Below are positions 1 through 7,722 of a stretch of 59,919 bases of DNA, in pieces. This DNA comes from Actinomadura darangshiensis (GTDB lineage: Bacteria; Actinomycetota; Actinomycetes; Streptosporangiales; Streptosporangiaceae). The stretch is from positions 1 through 59,919 of the forward strand of contig NZ_SMKY01000019.1 of the NCBI RefSeq assembly GCF_004349235.1, in the 5' to 3' direction. A program made the position numbers and the translations under genes. Every line of letters begins with the position of its first letter. The stretch's first letter is position 1. Under the pieces are notes generated by a model. That model did not search any database and was not told where the DNA came from. It saw only the letters and a list, made by a program, of their open reading frames with translations.

Positions 1-1189
1 GGGGCAGGCGGTGCTGCTGGGCGGCGGCGCCGGGGAGGTCGCGGACGAGCTGGAGCGCGTCGGCGAGGAAGCGGTAGGCGCGGTCCGGGTCGGGCTCGGC
101 GGCGGCGGTCTCGCGGAGGCGGAGGGCGGTGTCGAGGCGGTGGCGGGCCTCGGCGGCGAGGACCTCCTCCTCGGGCGGGTCCGTGTCCGGTGCGGGGTGC
201 GGGATCTGCCCGGCGTCGGCCAGTTCGGCGGCCGCGTACACCTCGCCCGCGTCGAGGAGGGAGCGCAGGCGTCCGGCGAGGCCGCCGCCCGGGCCGGTCT
301 CGCGGCCGATGGCGAACACGAGGCGGCGCGCGTCGGCCTGCTCGACGCCGAGGTCCTCCACCGCGTACTGGAGGAGGGCGCGTTCCGACGCCCGCTGCCG
401 CAGCCGCTCGCGGAGCCGGTCGGCCACGTCGAACAGCAGCAGCTCGGGGAGGCCGGCGCCCGACCGCAGCGCGGCGAGGATCGTGTCGGCGTGCGTGGTG
501 CTGGTGTCGCGGCTGCGGCGGGCCCATTCGGCGCCGGCCGCCGCCACCGCGTCCTTGTCGAGGCGGAGGGCGCCGCCCGGCGCGGCGAAGCCGTCCAGGA
601 GGCGGATCGGGCCGGTCAGGCGCGCGCCGAACAGGAAGTCGGCGAGGTGCCGCTTGCCGAGGACGTCCAGGGACTCCTGCACCTTCCGGAACGCCGGGTA
701 GGGCGCGGCGGACGGCAGCGCGTCGGGTTCGCGGACGTCGATGCGGTCGGCGGCGGCGAGCCGCCCCAGCTCGGCGCGGGTCATGCCGCCGGTGCGGGCG
801 ATGCTCTCGACCTCGCCGGGCGCCACCATCCGCAGGACCCCGGCCGCGTCGGCGAGGCGGGCGCGGGTCTGGGCGCGGCGCCGCTCGGTGCGCTCCCGGC
901 CGCCGCGCAGCCGCTGCTCCAGCGGGCGCAGGTCGCCGCGCTCGGCGGCGGCGAACAGCGGCGCCAGCTCCCGGTGCTCGGCCTCCAGCCGGTCGATCAG
1001 CTTGCGGAACTTCAGCTGCCCGCGCGCCCGCCGCCAGCACTGCCGGACCTCCTTCACCCGGGCGGCGACCGACGCCGCCGTCAGCTGGTCGCCCAGCGCG
1101 TAGCGGGCGCGCAGGTCCTCGGGGGGCTGGTCGCCCGCGGCCCGCGCGGGCTCCAGCACCTCCCGCCGGTAGTCGTCGTCGAACGCCAC
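1..1189 (-). CDS. Unrecognised protein of the Hsp70/GrpE operon (partial, C-terminus off the left edge)
   Basis: I do not recognise a named family. The frame is open on the minus strand from a GTG at 1189, with a GGGAGG ribosome site just upstream, to the window edge, giving about 396 residues so far. The protein is highly charged and Arg/Ala/Leu-rich, mostly helical in appearance, with no signal peptide or membrane segment; it begins MAFDDDYRREVLEPAR. It follows the Hsp70 gene by about 20 bases in the same direction, so it is very likely the third gene of the grpE-hsp70 operon and perhaps an accessory partner of the chaperone. That role is inferred from position only. There is no J-domain HPD motif in the visible part, so it is not an obvious DnaJ. 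Confidence 0.6.
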   Translation of the reverse strand, partial: MAFDDDYRREVLEPARAAGDQPPEDLRARYALGDQLTAASVAARVKEVRQCWRRARGQLKFRKLIDRLEAEHRELAPLFAAAERGDLRPLEQRLRGGRERTERRRAQTRARLADAAGVLRMVAPGEVESIARTGGMTRAELGRLAAADRIDVREPDALPSAAPYPAFRKVQESLDVLGKRHLADFLFGARLTGPIRLLDGFAAPGGALRLDKDAVAAAGAEWARRSRDTSTTHADTILAALRSGAGLPELLLFDVADRLRERLRQRASERALLQYAVEDLGVEQADARRLVFAIGRETGPGGGLAGRLRSLLDAGEVYAAAELADAGQIPHPAPDTDPPEEEVLAAEARHRLDTALRLRETAAAEPDPDRAYRFLADALQLVRDLPGAAAQQHRLP

Positions 1190-1209
1190 GGGCGCCTCCC
1201 TGCCGCCGG

Positions 1210-2793
1210 TCAGCTGACCTGGACGCGGGACAGGGCCTTGCGGGAGCGTTCGACGTCCTCCTCGGACATGCCGCCGACGTCCACCTTCAGCTCCAGCCGC
1301 TCGCCGGTCTCCTTCTCCACGGCGGTGACGTTCAGCAGGCCGGACGAGTCGAGCGCGAACGTGACCCCGATCGGCCAGCCCGCCTTCTTGCCCGGCGGGA
1401 CGCGGATCTCGCCGGTCGCGATCTCGGTGTTGTCGATCAGGTCGGCGGACTCCACGACGCCGGCCTGCTCCATCACCCGGATGTCGGCGGACGCCTGGTC
1501 GTCGTAGACGGTGAAGAAGTCCTCGGTCTTCGCGGCGGGCAGCTCGTCGTTGGCGTGCACGAGGTGCGCGACGTTCTCGGCGCCGGTCTCCCGGTCGACG
1601 ACGACGATCCCGAACGCGTGCGAGGCGACCGTCTTGATCTGCCGCCCGGCGATCTGCTTCTGCTGCTCGGCGGACAGGCCCGCCCGGTTCGCCATCTCCT
1701 CGGCGCGCTCGGCGGCGCCCTCCCGGACGAGCCGCCGGTAGGTCTCCTCGAACGCGTACAGCGCCGCGCCCTTGGCGACCGCGAGGTCGGGGTCCTGGAG
1801 GCGGGGCGCGAGCCCGAGCTCGGTCTGCAGCCGCGCCGCGACGACCGGCATCTTCGTCGACCCGCCGACGAGGACGAGGTCGTCGTAGTCGTCGACGTTC
1901 TTGTCCGCGGCGGTGGACAGCGTCCGGCCGGTGATCTCCACGGTGCGGTCGAGGAGGTCCTTGGTCAGCTCCTCCAGCTTCTCCCGCGTCACCTCGACCG
2001 CCGCGACCCGCCCGCCGTGCATCACCCGGACGGTGTGGGACGTGCGGGTGGTGAGCGCCTTCTTGGCGTCCTCGGCGTCGCGGCGGAGCTGCTGCTCGGT
2101 CTGCTTGTCGTCGAGCGGGTCGCCCGCGTCCGGGTGCTCGGCGCGGAACCGCTCGGCGAGGTGCTCGACGAGCCGCGCGTCCCAGTCGGCGCCGCCCAGC
2201 TCGTGGTCGCCGTCGGTGCACACCACCTCGATGTGGCCGTCGCGCAGCGCGATGACGGTGGTGTCGAACGTCCCGCCGCCGAGGTCGTACACCAGGATGG
2301 TGCGGTCCTGCTCGGGGTTGAGGACGCCGTAGGTGATCGCGGCGGCGATCGGCTCGGACACGATGTCGATGACGTTCAGCCCGGCGATCCGGCCCGCCTT
2401 GCGGGTCGCGTCGCGCTCGGCCGCGCCGAAGTAGGCGGGGACGGTGACGACCACGTCCCGGGTCTCCTCGCCCGTGGTGGTGCGCGCGTCCGTCGCCAGC
2501 TTCAGCAGGATGAACGCCGACACCTCCTCGGGGGTGAAGTCGATCCCGTGGATGGGGCGCGTCACGTCGCGGCCCATGTCCCGCTTGATGAGGCTGACGA
2601 CGTTGTCGGGCTCCAGGACCGCGGTGTCCTTCGCGGTCGCGCCGACGACGACGTTCTCGCCGCTCTCGAAGAACACGACCGACGGGGTGGTGTCGGTGCC
2701 CTCCAGGTTGCGCAGGACCGCCGGCCGACCCACATCGTCGATGGAGGCAATGCAGGAGTACGTGGTTCCGAGGTCGATCCCGTAGACAGCCAT
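1210..2793 (-). CDS. Hsp70 family molecular chaperone (short DnaK-like)
   Basis: ATP-dependent cytoplasmic chaperone. The N-terminal ATPase domain (about residues 1-370) shows the phosphate-1 signature GIDLGTTYSC, the phosphate-2 signature VYDLGGGTFDTTV and the adenosine-site motif VLVGGSTKMP. A substrate-binding beta domain follows, ending near LKVDVGGMSEEDVERSRKAL. At about 527 residues it is some 100 shorter than housekeeping DnaK and lacks most of the helical lid, so it is probably a specialised paralogue. The ATG at 2793 is preferred because a GTGAGGG ribosome site precedes it; a GTG at 2802 would overlap the grpE stop codon. It is coupled to the upstream grpE-like gene, which would supply nucleotide exchange. 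No dnaJ is visible in the operon. Confidence 0.93.
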   Translation of the reverse strand: MAVYGIDLGTTYSCIASIDDVGRPAVLRNLEGTDTTPSVVFFESGENVVVGATAKDTAVLEPDNVVSLIKRDMGRDVTRPIHGIDFTPEEVSAFILLKLATDARTTTGEETRDVVVTVPAYFGAAERDATRKAGRIAGLNVIDIVSEPIAAAITYGVLNPEQDRTILVYDLGGGTFDTTVIALRDGHIEVVCTDGDHELGGADWDARLVEHLAERFRAEHPDAGDPLDDKQTEQQLRRDAEDAKKALTTRTSHTVRVMHGGRVAAVEVTREKLEELTKDLLDRTVEITGRTLSTAADKNVDDYDDLVLVGGSTKMPVVAARLQTELGLAPRLQDPDLAVAKGAALYAFEETYRRLVREGAAERAEEMANRAGLSAEQQKQIAGRQIKTVASHAFGIVVVDRETGAENVAHLVHANDELPAAKTEDFFTVYDDQASADIRVMEQAGVVESADLIDNTEIATGEIRVPPGKKAGWPIGVTFALDSSGLLNVTAVEKETGERLELKVDVGGMSEEDVERSRKALSRVQVS

Positions 2794-2798
2794 GTCCC

Positions 2799-3557
2799 TC
2801 ACCTATCGGTACCGAGTCCGCTGTTCTTCTGTCCGCTCTGCGTGCCGTCGCCGCCGCCGTTCGAGCCCGCCTTGGCGGCGTGCCCGGCCCCGTTCCCGCC
2901 GGCCTGCGCGCCCTGGTCGAGCTTGCCGACGCTGACCGCGGCCTTGCGCAGCACCTTGCCGCTCTGCTCGAACCCGTCGGACTGGACGGCGGTGACCGTC
3001 CCGTCCCGCAGGGGGTCGCCGACGGGCGTGACCGCCACCGGACGGTGCCGGGACACGTCGTACGGGGCGCCGGGCTCGACCGTGAACCGCTCCACCCCGA
3101 GCCGCGCCAGCGCGTCCGCGACGTCGTCGGCGACCGCCTCCAGCAGCAGTGCCGTCGCCCCCGCGTCGGGCGGCGCGGCGGGGCCGGGCGCGGCGAGCCG
3201 GTCGGACTCGCGGCGCGCCTGGTCGTGCAGCCGGTACAGCGCGGCGCGGACGGGCTCCAGCATCGCCTGCAGCTCGCCGCGCCGCAGCCGCTGGTTCTCC
3301 GCGTGCAGCCGGTCGATGACGGCCTCGCGGTGCGCGGCGCGCTCGTGCTCGCGGTCGAGGCGCGCGGTCAGCGCGGTGAGCGCGGTGAGCGCGTCCCTGA
3401 CCTCGGCGCACGGCCCGGTGCCGGGCACGCTGGTGCTCGGCCCGTCGGTGCCCGGCCCGCCGGGCACGCCGGCGGCGGCCGTCCCGCCCCCGGTGGGCGC
3501 CGGCTCCGGCCCGGTTCCGGACTCCTCATTGACTGGGGGTTCCCCGTCCCTCGACAC
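2799..3557 (-). CDS. grpE: GrpE-like nucleotide exchange factor
   Basis: First gene of the operon, 252 residues, starting with GTG. The first 45 or so residues are Pro/Gly/Thr-rich and disordered. A long coiled-coil-like helix follows (about 50-100, LTARLDREHERAAHREAVIDR). The C-terminal half reads as the GrpE beta domain, including GVERFTVEPGAPYDVSRHRPVAV and DGTVTAVQSDGFEQSGKVLRKAAVSV. It would act as the ADP release factor for the Hsp70 encoded next, whose start lies within a few bases of this stop. The Gly/Asn/Lys-rich tail looks disordered. A perfect 17-base palindrome lies about 37 bases upstream of the start codon. This is probably not the housekeeping grpE because dnaJ is absent and the partner is a short Hsp70. 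Confidence 0.85.
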   Translation of the reverse strand: MSRDGEPPVNEESGTGPEPAPTGGGTAAAGVPGGPGTDGPSTSVPGTGPCAEVRDALTALTALTARLDREHERAAHREAVIDRLHAENQRLRRGELQAMLEPVRAALYRLHDQARRESDRLAAPGPAAPPDAGATALLLEAVADDVADALARLGVERFTVEPGAPYDVSRHRPVAVTPVGDPLRDGTVTAVQSDGFEQSGKVLRKAAVSVGKLDQGAQAGGNGAGHAAKAGSNGGGDGTQSGQKNSGLGTDR

Positions 3558-3593
3558 GTGCAGTCACCTTAATGCTGGGCGGTAGGAGACGAC

Positions 3594-3610
3594 AGGTCAT
3601 CCGATGACCT
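3594..3610. promoter_or_regulatory. Perfect 17-base palindrome upstream of grpE-hsp70
   Basis: AGGTCATC-C-GATGACCT is an exact inverted repeat in the divergent region between grpE (minus) and the ACT-domain gene (plus), about 37 bases upstream of the grpE start. Position and symmetry suggest an operator. It matches neither the HspR/HAIR pattern (CTTGAGT-N7-ACTCAAG) nor CIRCE, so the regulator is unknown. Confidence 0.5.
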
Positions 3611-3751
3611 CCACCGGACTCTAGTTTGACCCGTACCCGCCGTTCCAGCACCGACTTACCGCGCCGTTTTCTTCGGACGACACCGTTGGGTAACACGAAG
3701 GAAACGGCCGTCACCCAGGCTGGGGGCCTGGTACGGACACTGGAGGTGGCG

Positions 3752-4387
3752 ATGTTGCTGCGGGTACGTGTGCGACTGCCCGACCGTCCCGGCTCGCTGG
3801 GCCGGGTCGCCCGCACGCTGGGCGCGGCCGGTGCGGACGTCGTCCAGATGGCGGTGCTCGAACGCGGCAACGGCCGGGCGATGGACGACTTCACCGTCGC
3901 GTGGCCGTCGGGCGCGGGCGTCGACCGGCTGGCCGAGGGGCTCGGGTCGGTGCCCGGCGTGGAGGTCGCCGGGATCTGGCCGACGGCCGAGCCGCAGGGC
4001 GGCTGCCCGGACGCGGCCGTGATCGGCCAGGTCGCGGCCGTCCCGGAACGCGGCGCGCGGATCCTCGCCGACGCCGTCCCGGCGATCCTCAGCGCCGACT
4101 GGGCGGGCCTGGCCGAGCCGGCGGGCGAGGACGCGGCGGTGGTCGTGCACGCCAGCGTCGGCGGCCGTGCGGGCGCCGCGGTGGCGGGCCTGCTGCCGCT
4201 GCGGCCGCGCGCGTTCACGGCGCCGGACGGCACGGAGTTCGCGGTGTGCCCGCTCGCCAAGGGCAGCGTCGCGCTGGTCGTCGCCCGGACGGGCGCGCCG
4301 CCGTTCCACCGGACGGAGGTGTCCCGGCTGGAGCAGCTCGCCGGCGCGGCCGACGCCGTCCTGCTCGGGGACCGGTCCTCCGGCTGA
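3752..4387 (+). CDS. ACT-domain protein
   Basis: A 211-residue protein whose first 70 or so residues form an ACT domain: LLRVRVRLPDRPGSLGRVARTLGAAGADVVQMAVLE shows the beta-alpha-beta start with the PGSLG ligand loop typical of amino-acid-sensing domains. The remainder (about 90-205) resembles a GAF-like or uncharacterised sensor segment without a catalytic signature. The start at 3752 is chosen because a GGAGGTGG ribosome site lies directly before it; an in-frame start at 3626 would add 42 residues of low similarity. The gene stands alone and diverges from the grpE operon. It probably has a regulatory or ligand-sensing role; the specific ligand cannot be read from the sequence. Confidence 0.8.
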   Translation: MLLRVRVRLPDRPGSLGRVARTLGAAGADVVQMAVLERGNGRAMDDFTVAWPSGAGVDRLAEGLGSVPGVEVAGIWPTAEPQGGCPDAAVIGQVAAVPERGARILADAVPAILSADWAGLAEPAGEDAAVVVHASVGGRAGAAVAGLLPLRPRAFTAPDGTEFAVCPLAKGSVALVVARTGAPPFHRTEVSRLEQLAGAADAVLLGDRSSG

Positions 4388-4456
4388 CCTGGCGGTTCCG
4401 GCCCGGGTGGAATTAGAGTCGCGTTCTAGAAATTGTCGCGTTCCAGGAGGTGGCCG

Positions 4457-6001
4457 ATGGCCGTCCTGCTCACCCCGCACGCCGAAGCCAAGCCGGACGA
4501 ACCCGCGCTCACCGACGAACGCGGCAGCACCACCTGGCGGGACCTGGACGCCAGGACCGGCCGGCTGGCGAACGCGCTGCGCGCCCTGGGCCTGGCCACC
4601 GGCGACGCGATCGCGATCCACTCCGGGAACCGGCGCGAGTACTTCGAGCTGATGTGCGCCGCCGTCCACGTCGGGCTCCGCTACGTCATGGTCAACTGGC
4701 ACTGGACGGCCGACGAGCTGCGCTACGTCCTGGAGGACTCGGGCGCGCGGGCGCTGTTCTCCGAGGACGCCTTCGGCGGCGTCGCGCGCGAGGCGTCCGA
4801 GGGCCTCGACCTGGCCGCCCGCATCGCGTTCGGCGACCCGGTCGAGGGCTTCACCGCGTACGAGGACTTCCTCGCGACGGCCGAACAGGAGGAGATCGCC
4901 GACCCCGCGATGGGCTACCCGATGTTCTACACGTCGGGCACGACAGGGCGGCCGAAGGGCGTCAGCCGGACGAGGACCGGCGTCGGCGCCCCCATCGAGA
5001 CGGCGACGCTGCTCGGCGAGGTCTTCGCCGACGTCCTGAAGATCCCGCCCAACGGCCGCTCGCTGCTCGCCGGGCCCGTCTACCACTCCGCGCAGTGGCT
5101 GTGGTCGTTCATGTTCCTGCTGGTCGGACGCTCGGTGGTCATCCGGCGGAACTTCGACCCGGCCGAGACGCTGCGGCTCATCGACGAGTACGCCATCACC
5201 AACGTCCACCTCGTCCCGACGCAGTTCGTCCGGCTGCTGCGGCTGGACGAGGCGGCCCGGTCGGCGTTCGACGGCTCCAGCCTCGCGGTCGTCTGGCACG
5301 GCGCCGCGCCCTGCTCGCCCGAGGTGAAGCGGCGGATGATCGACTGGCTCGGCCCGATCGTCTCGGAGTACTACGGCTCCACCGAGGCGTCGGTGAACTC
5401 CGTCATCACCGCGCCGGAGTGGCTGGACAAGCCCGGCAGCGTCGGCCGCCCGCTGCCGACGACCGAGGTGCACGTCCTGCGCGAGGACGGCGAGCCCGCC
5501 GCGCCGGGGGAGCGCGGCCAGATCTACTTCCGCTACACCAGCGGCGACGACGTCGAGTACTGGGGCGACGAGGAGAAGACCCGCTCGGTGCACCGCGCGG
5601 ACGGCCTGTTCACCACCGGCGACGCCGGCCACCTGGACGAGGACGGCTACCTGTTCCTCGCCGACCGCGTCATCGACATGATCATCAGTGGCGGGGTGAA
5701 CATCTACCCGGCGGAGATCGAGGGGGTGCTGATCACCCATCCGGCCGTCCGGGACGTGGCGGTGTTCGGCGTCCCGGACGAGGAGTTCGGCGAGCAGGTG
5801 AAGGCCGCCGTGGAACTGACCGACGGCGGGTCGCCGTCCGATGCCCTGGCCGCCGAGCTGATCGCCCACGTCCGCGCCTCGCTGGCGGGCTACAAGGCGC
5901 CCCGCTCGGTCGACTTCGTCGACGCGATGCCGAGAACCCCCACCGGCAAGCTCTACAAGCGCCTCCTGCGCGCCCCCTACTGGGAGACTCCCGCCCGTTG
6001 A
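4457..6001 (+). CDS. Acyl-CoA ligase (AMP-binding, FadD-like)
   Basis: 514-residue ANL-superfamily enzyme that activates a carboxylic acid to an acyl-CoA via an acyl-adenylate. Visible motifs are the P-loop YTSGTTGRPKG, the YYGSTE motif, TGDAGHLDEDGYLFLADR, and the C-terminal PRTPTGKLYKR with the catalytic lysine. No carrier protein is fused, so it is an acyl-CoA synthetase, not NRPS-related. Start: an AGGAGG site precedes the ATG at 4457. Upstream lies TAGA-N7-TCTA and a TTCTAGAA octamer (4413-4432), weakly like a TetR-type operator. Together with the enoyl-CoA hydratase, acyl-CoA dehydrogenase and KstR-boxed genes elsewhere in the window, it points to lipid or steroid catabolism; its substrate is not readable. 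The stop codon lies inside a strong hairpin. Confidence 0.9.
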   Translation: MAVLLTPHAEAKPDEPALTDERGSTTWRDLDARTGRLANALRALGLATGDAIAIHSGNRREYFELMCAAVHVGLRYVMVNWHWTADELRYVLEDSGARALFSEDAFGGVAREASEGLDLAARIAFGDPVEGFTAYEDFLATAEQEEIADPAMGYPMFYTSGTTGRPKGVSRTRTGVGAPIETATLLGEVFADVLKIPPNGRSLLAGPVYHSAQWLWSFMFLLVGRSVVIRRNFDPAETLRLIDEYAITNVHLVPTQFVRLLRLDEAARSAFDGSSLAVVWHGAAPCSPEVKRRMIDWLGPIVSEYYGSTEASVNSVITAPEWLDKPGSVGRPLPTTEVHVLREDGEPAAPGERGQIYFRYTSGDDVEYWGDEEKTRSVHRADGLFTTGDAGHLDEDGYLFLADRVIDMIISGGVNIYPAEIEGVLITHPAVRDVAVFGVPDEEFGEQVKAAVELTDGGSPSDALAAELIAHVRASLAGYKAPRSVDFVDAMPRTPTGKLYKRLLRAPYWETPAR

Positions 6002-6058
6002 CTGCGGCGTGTCGTTGTTATCTGGCGGCTCATGACAACGACACGCCGCAGTCAACGG
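5995..6058. terminator. Bidirectional terminator with perfect 24-bp stem
   Basis: The arm 5995-6018 is the exact reverse complement of 6035-6058, with a 16-base loop between. It sits between the convergent acyl-CoA ligase and PfkB genes, and the stop codons of both genes lie inside the two arms. There is no U-run, as is usual for actinomycete terminators. Confidence 0.85.
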
Positions 6059-6969
6059 AGCAGGGCGAGGACCGCGTCGAGGTCGGTGAGGCAGGCGTCG
6101 GAGCCGAGGCCCTGGGCGACGGCCGCCGCCGCGGCGGTGCCCCAGCGCGCCGCCTCCAGCACGTCCTCGCCCTGCACGAGGCCGGTGATGAACCCGGCGC
6201 AGTACGCGTCGCCGCAGCCGGTCGTGTCGACGACCTTGACGGGCAGGACGGGCAGCCGGTGCACGCCCTCGTCCGTGGCGACGAGGCTGCCTTCCGCGCC
6301 GAGCGTGACGATGACGGTGCCCGGCCCCTGGGTGCGGAGCGCGGCGGCGGCCTTCTCCGGGTCGCTCTCGCCCGTCATCGCCGCGGCCTGCTCCTCGTTG
6401 GGCAGGAAGTGGTCGACGTAGGGGAGGAAGGCCGCGGCGCCGGTCAGCAGGTCGGGCATGTTGGACAGCAGGTCCATGGTCACGACGGTGCCGGTCCGGC
6501 GGGCGGCGGCCAGCATGTCGAAGAACGCCGGGTCGTTGAGGCCGAACGTGACGTCCGGCCCGCCGAGGTGCACCACGCTCGCCGCGCCCAGCAGGCCCGG
6601 CCCGACCGCGCCCGTGGTGAGGGTCAGGTTGGCGCCGGGGACGTGGAAGCTCGGCCGCCCGCCGTCCGGCCGGATCGGCAGGATGGACGCGCTGGTCTGG
6701 TCGGCCGTCCGCCGGACGAGGCCGCGCACGTCCACGCCGTTCCGCGTCATGATCGTGACCAGCAGGTCGCCGAGGTCGTCGTCGCCGATCGCGCCGACCG
6801 AGATCACCTCGTTGCCGAGCCGGGCGAGCGCGACCGCGGTCCCGGCGGCGGCGCCGGCCGCGGTCACCCGGATCTCCTCGACGACGACGGTGTCCTGGCC
6901 GTCCGGGATGCCCTCGACGGGCCGGGCGAGCACGTCGAGGATGTGCGCGCCGAGAGTGACAACGGTCAT
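6052..6969 (-). CDS. PfkB-family carbohydrate kinase
   Basis: 305-residue ribokinase-like sugar or nucleoside kinase. The N-terminal region has the family GAAAGTAVALARLG stretch, and the C-terminal signature DTTGCGDAYCAGF carries the catalytic Asp of the PfkB anion hole. It would phosphorylate a sugar or similar hydroxyl group with ATP in the cytoplasm. The ATG at 6969 follows an AAGGGG site at good spacing. It is divergent from a class II aldolase gene about 70 bases away. A kinase plus class II aldolase pair fits a short sugar-phosphate cleavage or salvage route (for example fuculose-1-phosphate-like or 5-deoxypentose phosphate), but no isomerase is next to them and the substrate is unknown. 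Confidence 0.88.
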   Translation of the reverse strand: MTVVTLGAHILDVLARPVEGIPDGQDTVVVEEIRVTAAGAAAGTAVALARLGNEVISVGAIGDDDLGDLLVTIMTRNGVDVRGLVRRTADQTSASILPIRPDGGRPSFHVPGANLTLTTGAVGPGLLGAASVVHLGGPDVTFGLNDPAFFDMLAAARRTGTVVTMDLLSNMPDLLTGAAAFLPYVDHFLPNEEQAAAMTGESDPEKAAAALRTQGPGTVIVTLGAEGSLVATDEGVHRLPVLPVKVVDTTGCGDAYCAGFITGLVQGEDVLEAARWGTAAAAAVAQGLGSDACLTDLDAVLALLR

Positions 6970-7040
6970 GACCGGCCCCTTAAAGATCGTCAGGGCCGTA
7001 GCGTACGCGGTGAGGTCCGCGGAACGTGAGAGGTATTCGC

Positions 7041-7685
7041 ATGTTGTTGAATGATGAACGGCATGAGCTGTGCGCCATCGGCCGGCGGCTGGCCGACACC
7101 GGCCTCGTGACCGGCGCGTCGGGCAACATCAGCGTCCGGTCGGGCGACCTGGTCGCCGTCACCCCGAGCGGCATGGCGCTCGGCCGGATGGAGCCCGCCG
7201 ACTGCCCGGTGGTGACCCTGTCCGCCCAGCTCGTGGAGGGGGAGAAGGCCCCTTCGTCCGAGACGCCCATGCACCTGGCGCTCTACGCGGAGACCCCGGC
7301 CGCGGCGATCGTCCACACCCACTCGACGTACGGGGTCGTGGTGGCGACGACCATGTCCGAGCTGCCGCCGATCCACTACAACACGCTGCTGCTGGGCGGG
7401 GTGGTGAAGGTCGCCGAGTACGCCACCTACGGGACGCCCGAGCTGGCGGAGAACGTCCGGACGGCCATGGCCGGCGGCAAGCGGGCCGCGCTGATGGCCA
7501 ACCACGGCGGCGTCACGATCGGCCGCGACCTGGACGAGGCGTTCGAGAACGCGCGCCTCCTGGAGTGGCTGTGCGGCGTCTACGTCCGGGCCAAGACGAT
7601 CGGCGAGCCGCGCATCCTGACCGGCGGGGAGCTGGCGGACGTCGTCGAGCGGGGGCTCGCGCCGCCGGAGTTCCCGCGCGTGTAA
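7041..7685 (+). CDS. Class II aldolase/adducin family protein (fuculose-phosphate aldolase-like)
   Basis: 214-residue zinc aldolase-type protein. It shows TGASGNISVRSGD near the N-terminus, the SGMALG phosphate loop, the ETPMHLALY acidic site, the HTHST metal-binding pair and the later NHGG histidine, all standard for the FucA/AraD family. It would catalyse retro-aldol cleavage of a ketose phosphate or a related reaction. The ATG at 7041 has a GAGAGGT site upstream; a GTG at 7026 is also in frame. It is paired divergently with a PfkB kinase, suggesting kinase-then-aldolase action on one substrate. Its stop codon overlaps the start of the TetR-like palindrome that precedes the enoyl-CoA hydratase gene. 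Confidence 0.88.
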   Translation: MLLNDERHELCAIGRRLADTGLVTGASGNISVRSGDLVAVTPSGMALGRMEPADCPVVTLSAQLVEGEKAPSSETPMHLALYAETPAAAIVHTHSTYGVVVATTMSELPPIHYNTLLLGGVVKVAEYATYGTPELAENVRTAMAGGKRAALMANHGGVTIGRDLDEAFENARLLEWLCGVYVRAKTIGEPRILTGGELADVVERGLAPPEFPRV

Positions 7686-7702
7686 CCTAACGCTTGTTAG
7701 GT
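7685..7702. promoter_or_regulatory. Perfect TetR-type palindrome before the enoyl-CoA hydratase gene
   Basis: ACCTAAC-GCTT-GTTAGGT is a perfect 7+7 inverted repeat beginning on the last base of the aldolase gene and ending 20 bases before the hydratase start. Size and location match operators of TetR repressors that control acyl-CoA metabolism genes. No tetR gene is in the window, so the regulator is encoded elsewhere. Confidence 0.65.
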
Positions 7703-7722
7703 CGCCCCGCGGGAGGTCCGCT

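Noticed and set aside
4413..4432. Possible KstR or TetR site upstream of the acyl-CoA ligase
   Set aside because: Only the GTTCTA half fits the KstR consensus; the other half reads GTC where AAC is needed. The TTCTAGAA octamer is too short to call.
4457..6001. AMP-binding gene considered as part of the NRPS machinery or as the starter-loading ligase
   Set aside because: Its motifs (YTSGTTGRPKG, PTGKLYKR) are those of acyl-CoA ligases and it lies 14 kb from the cluster, so a link is speculative.
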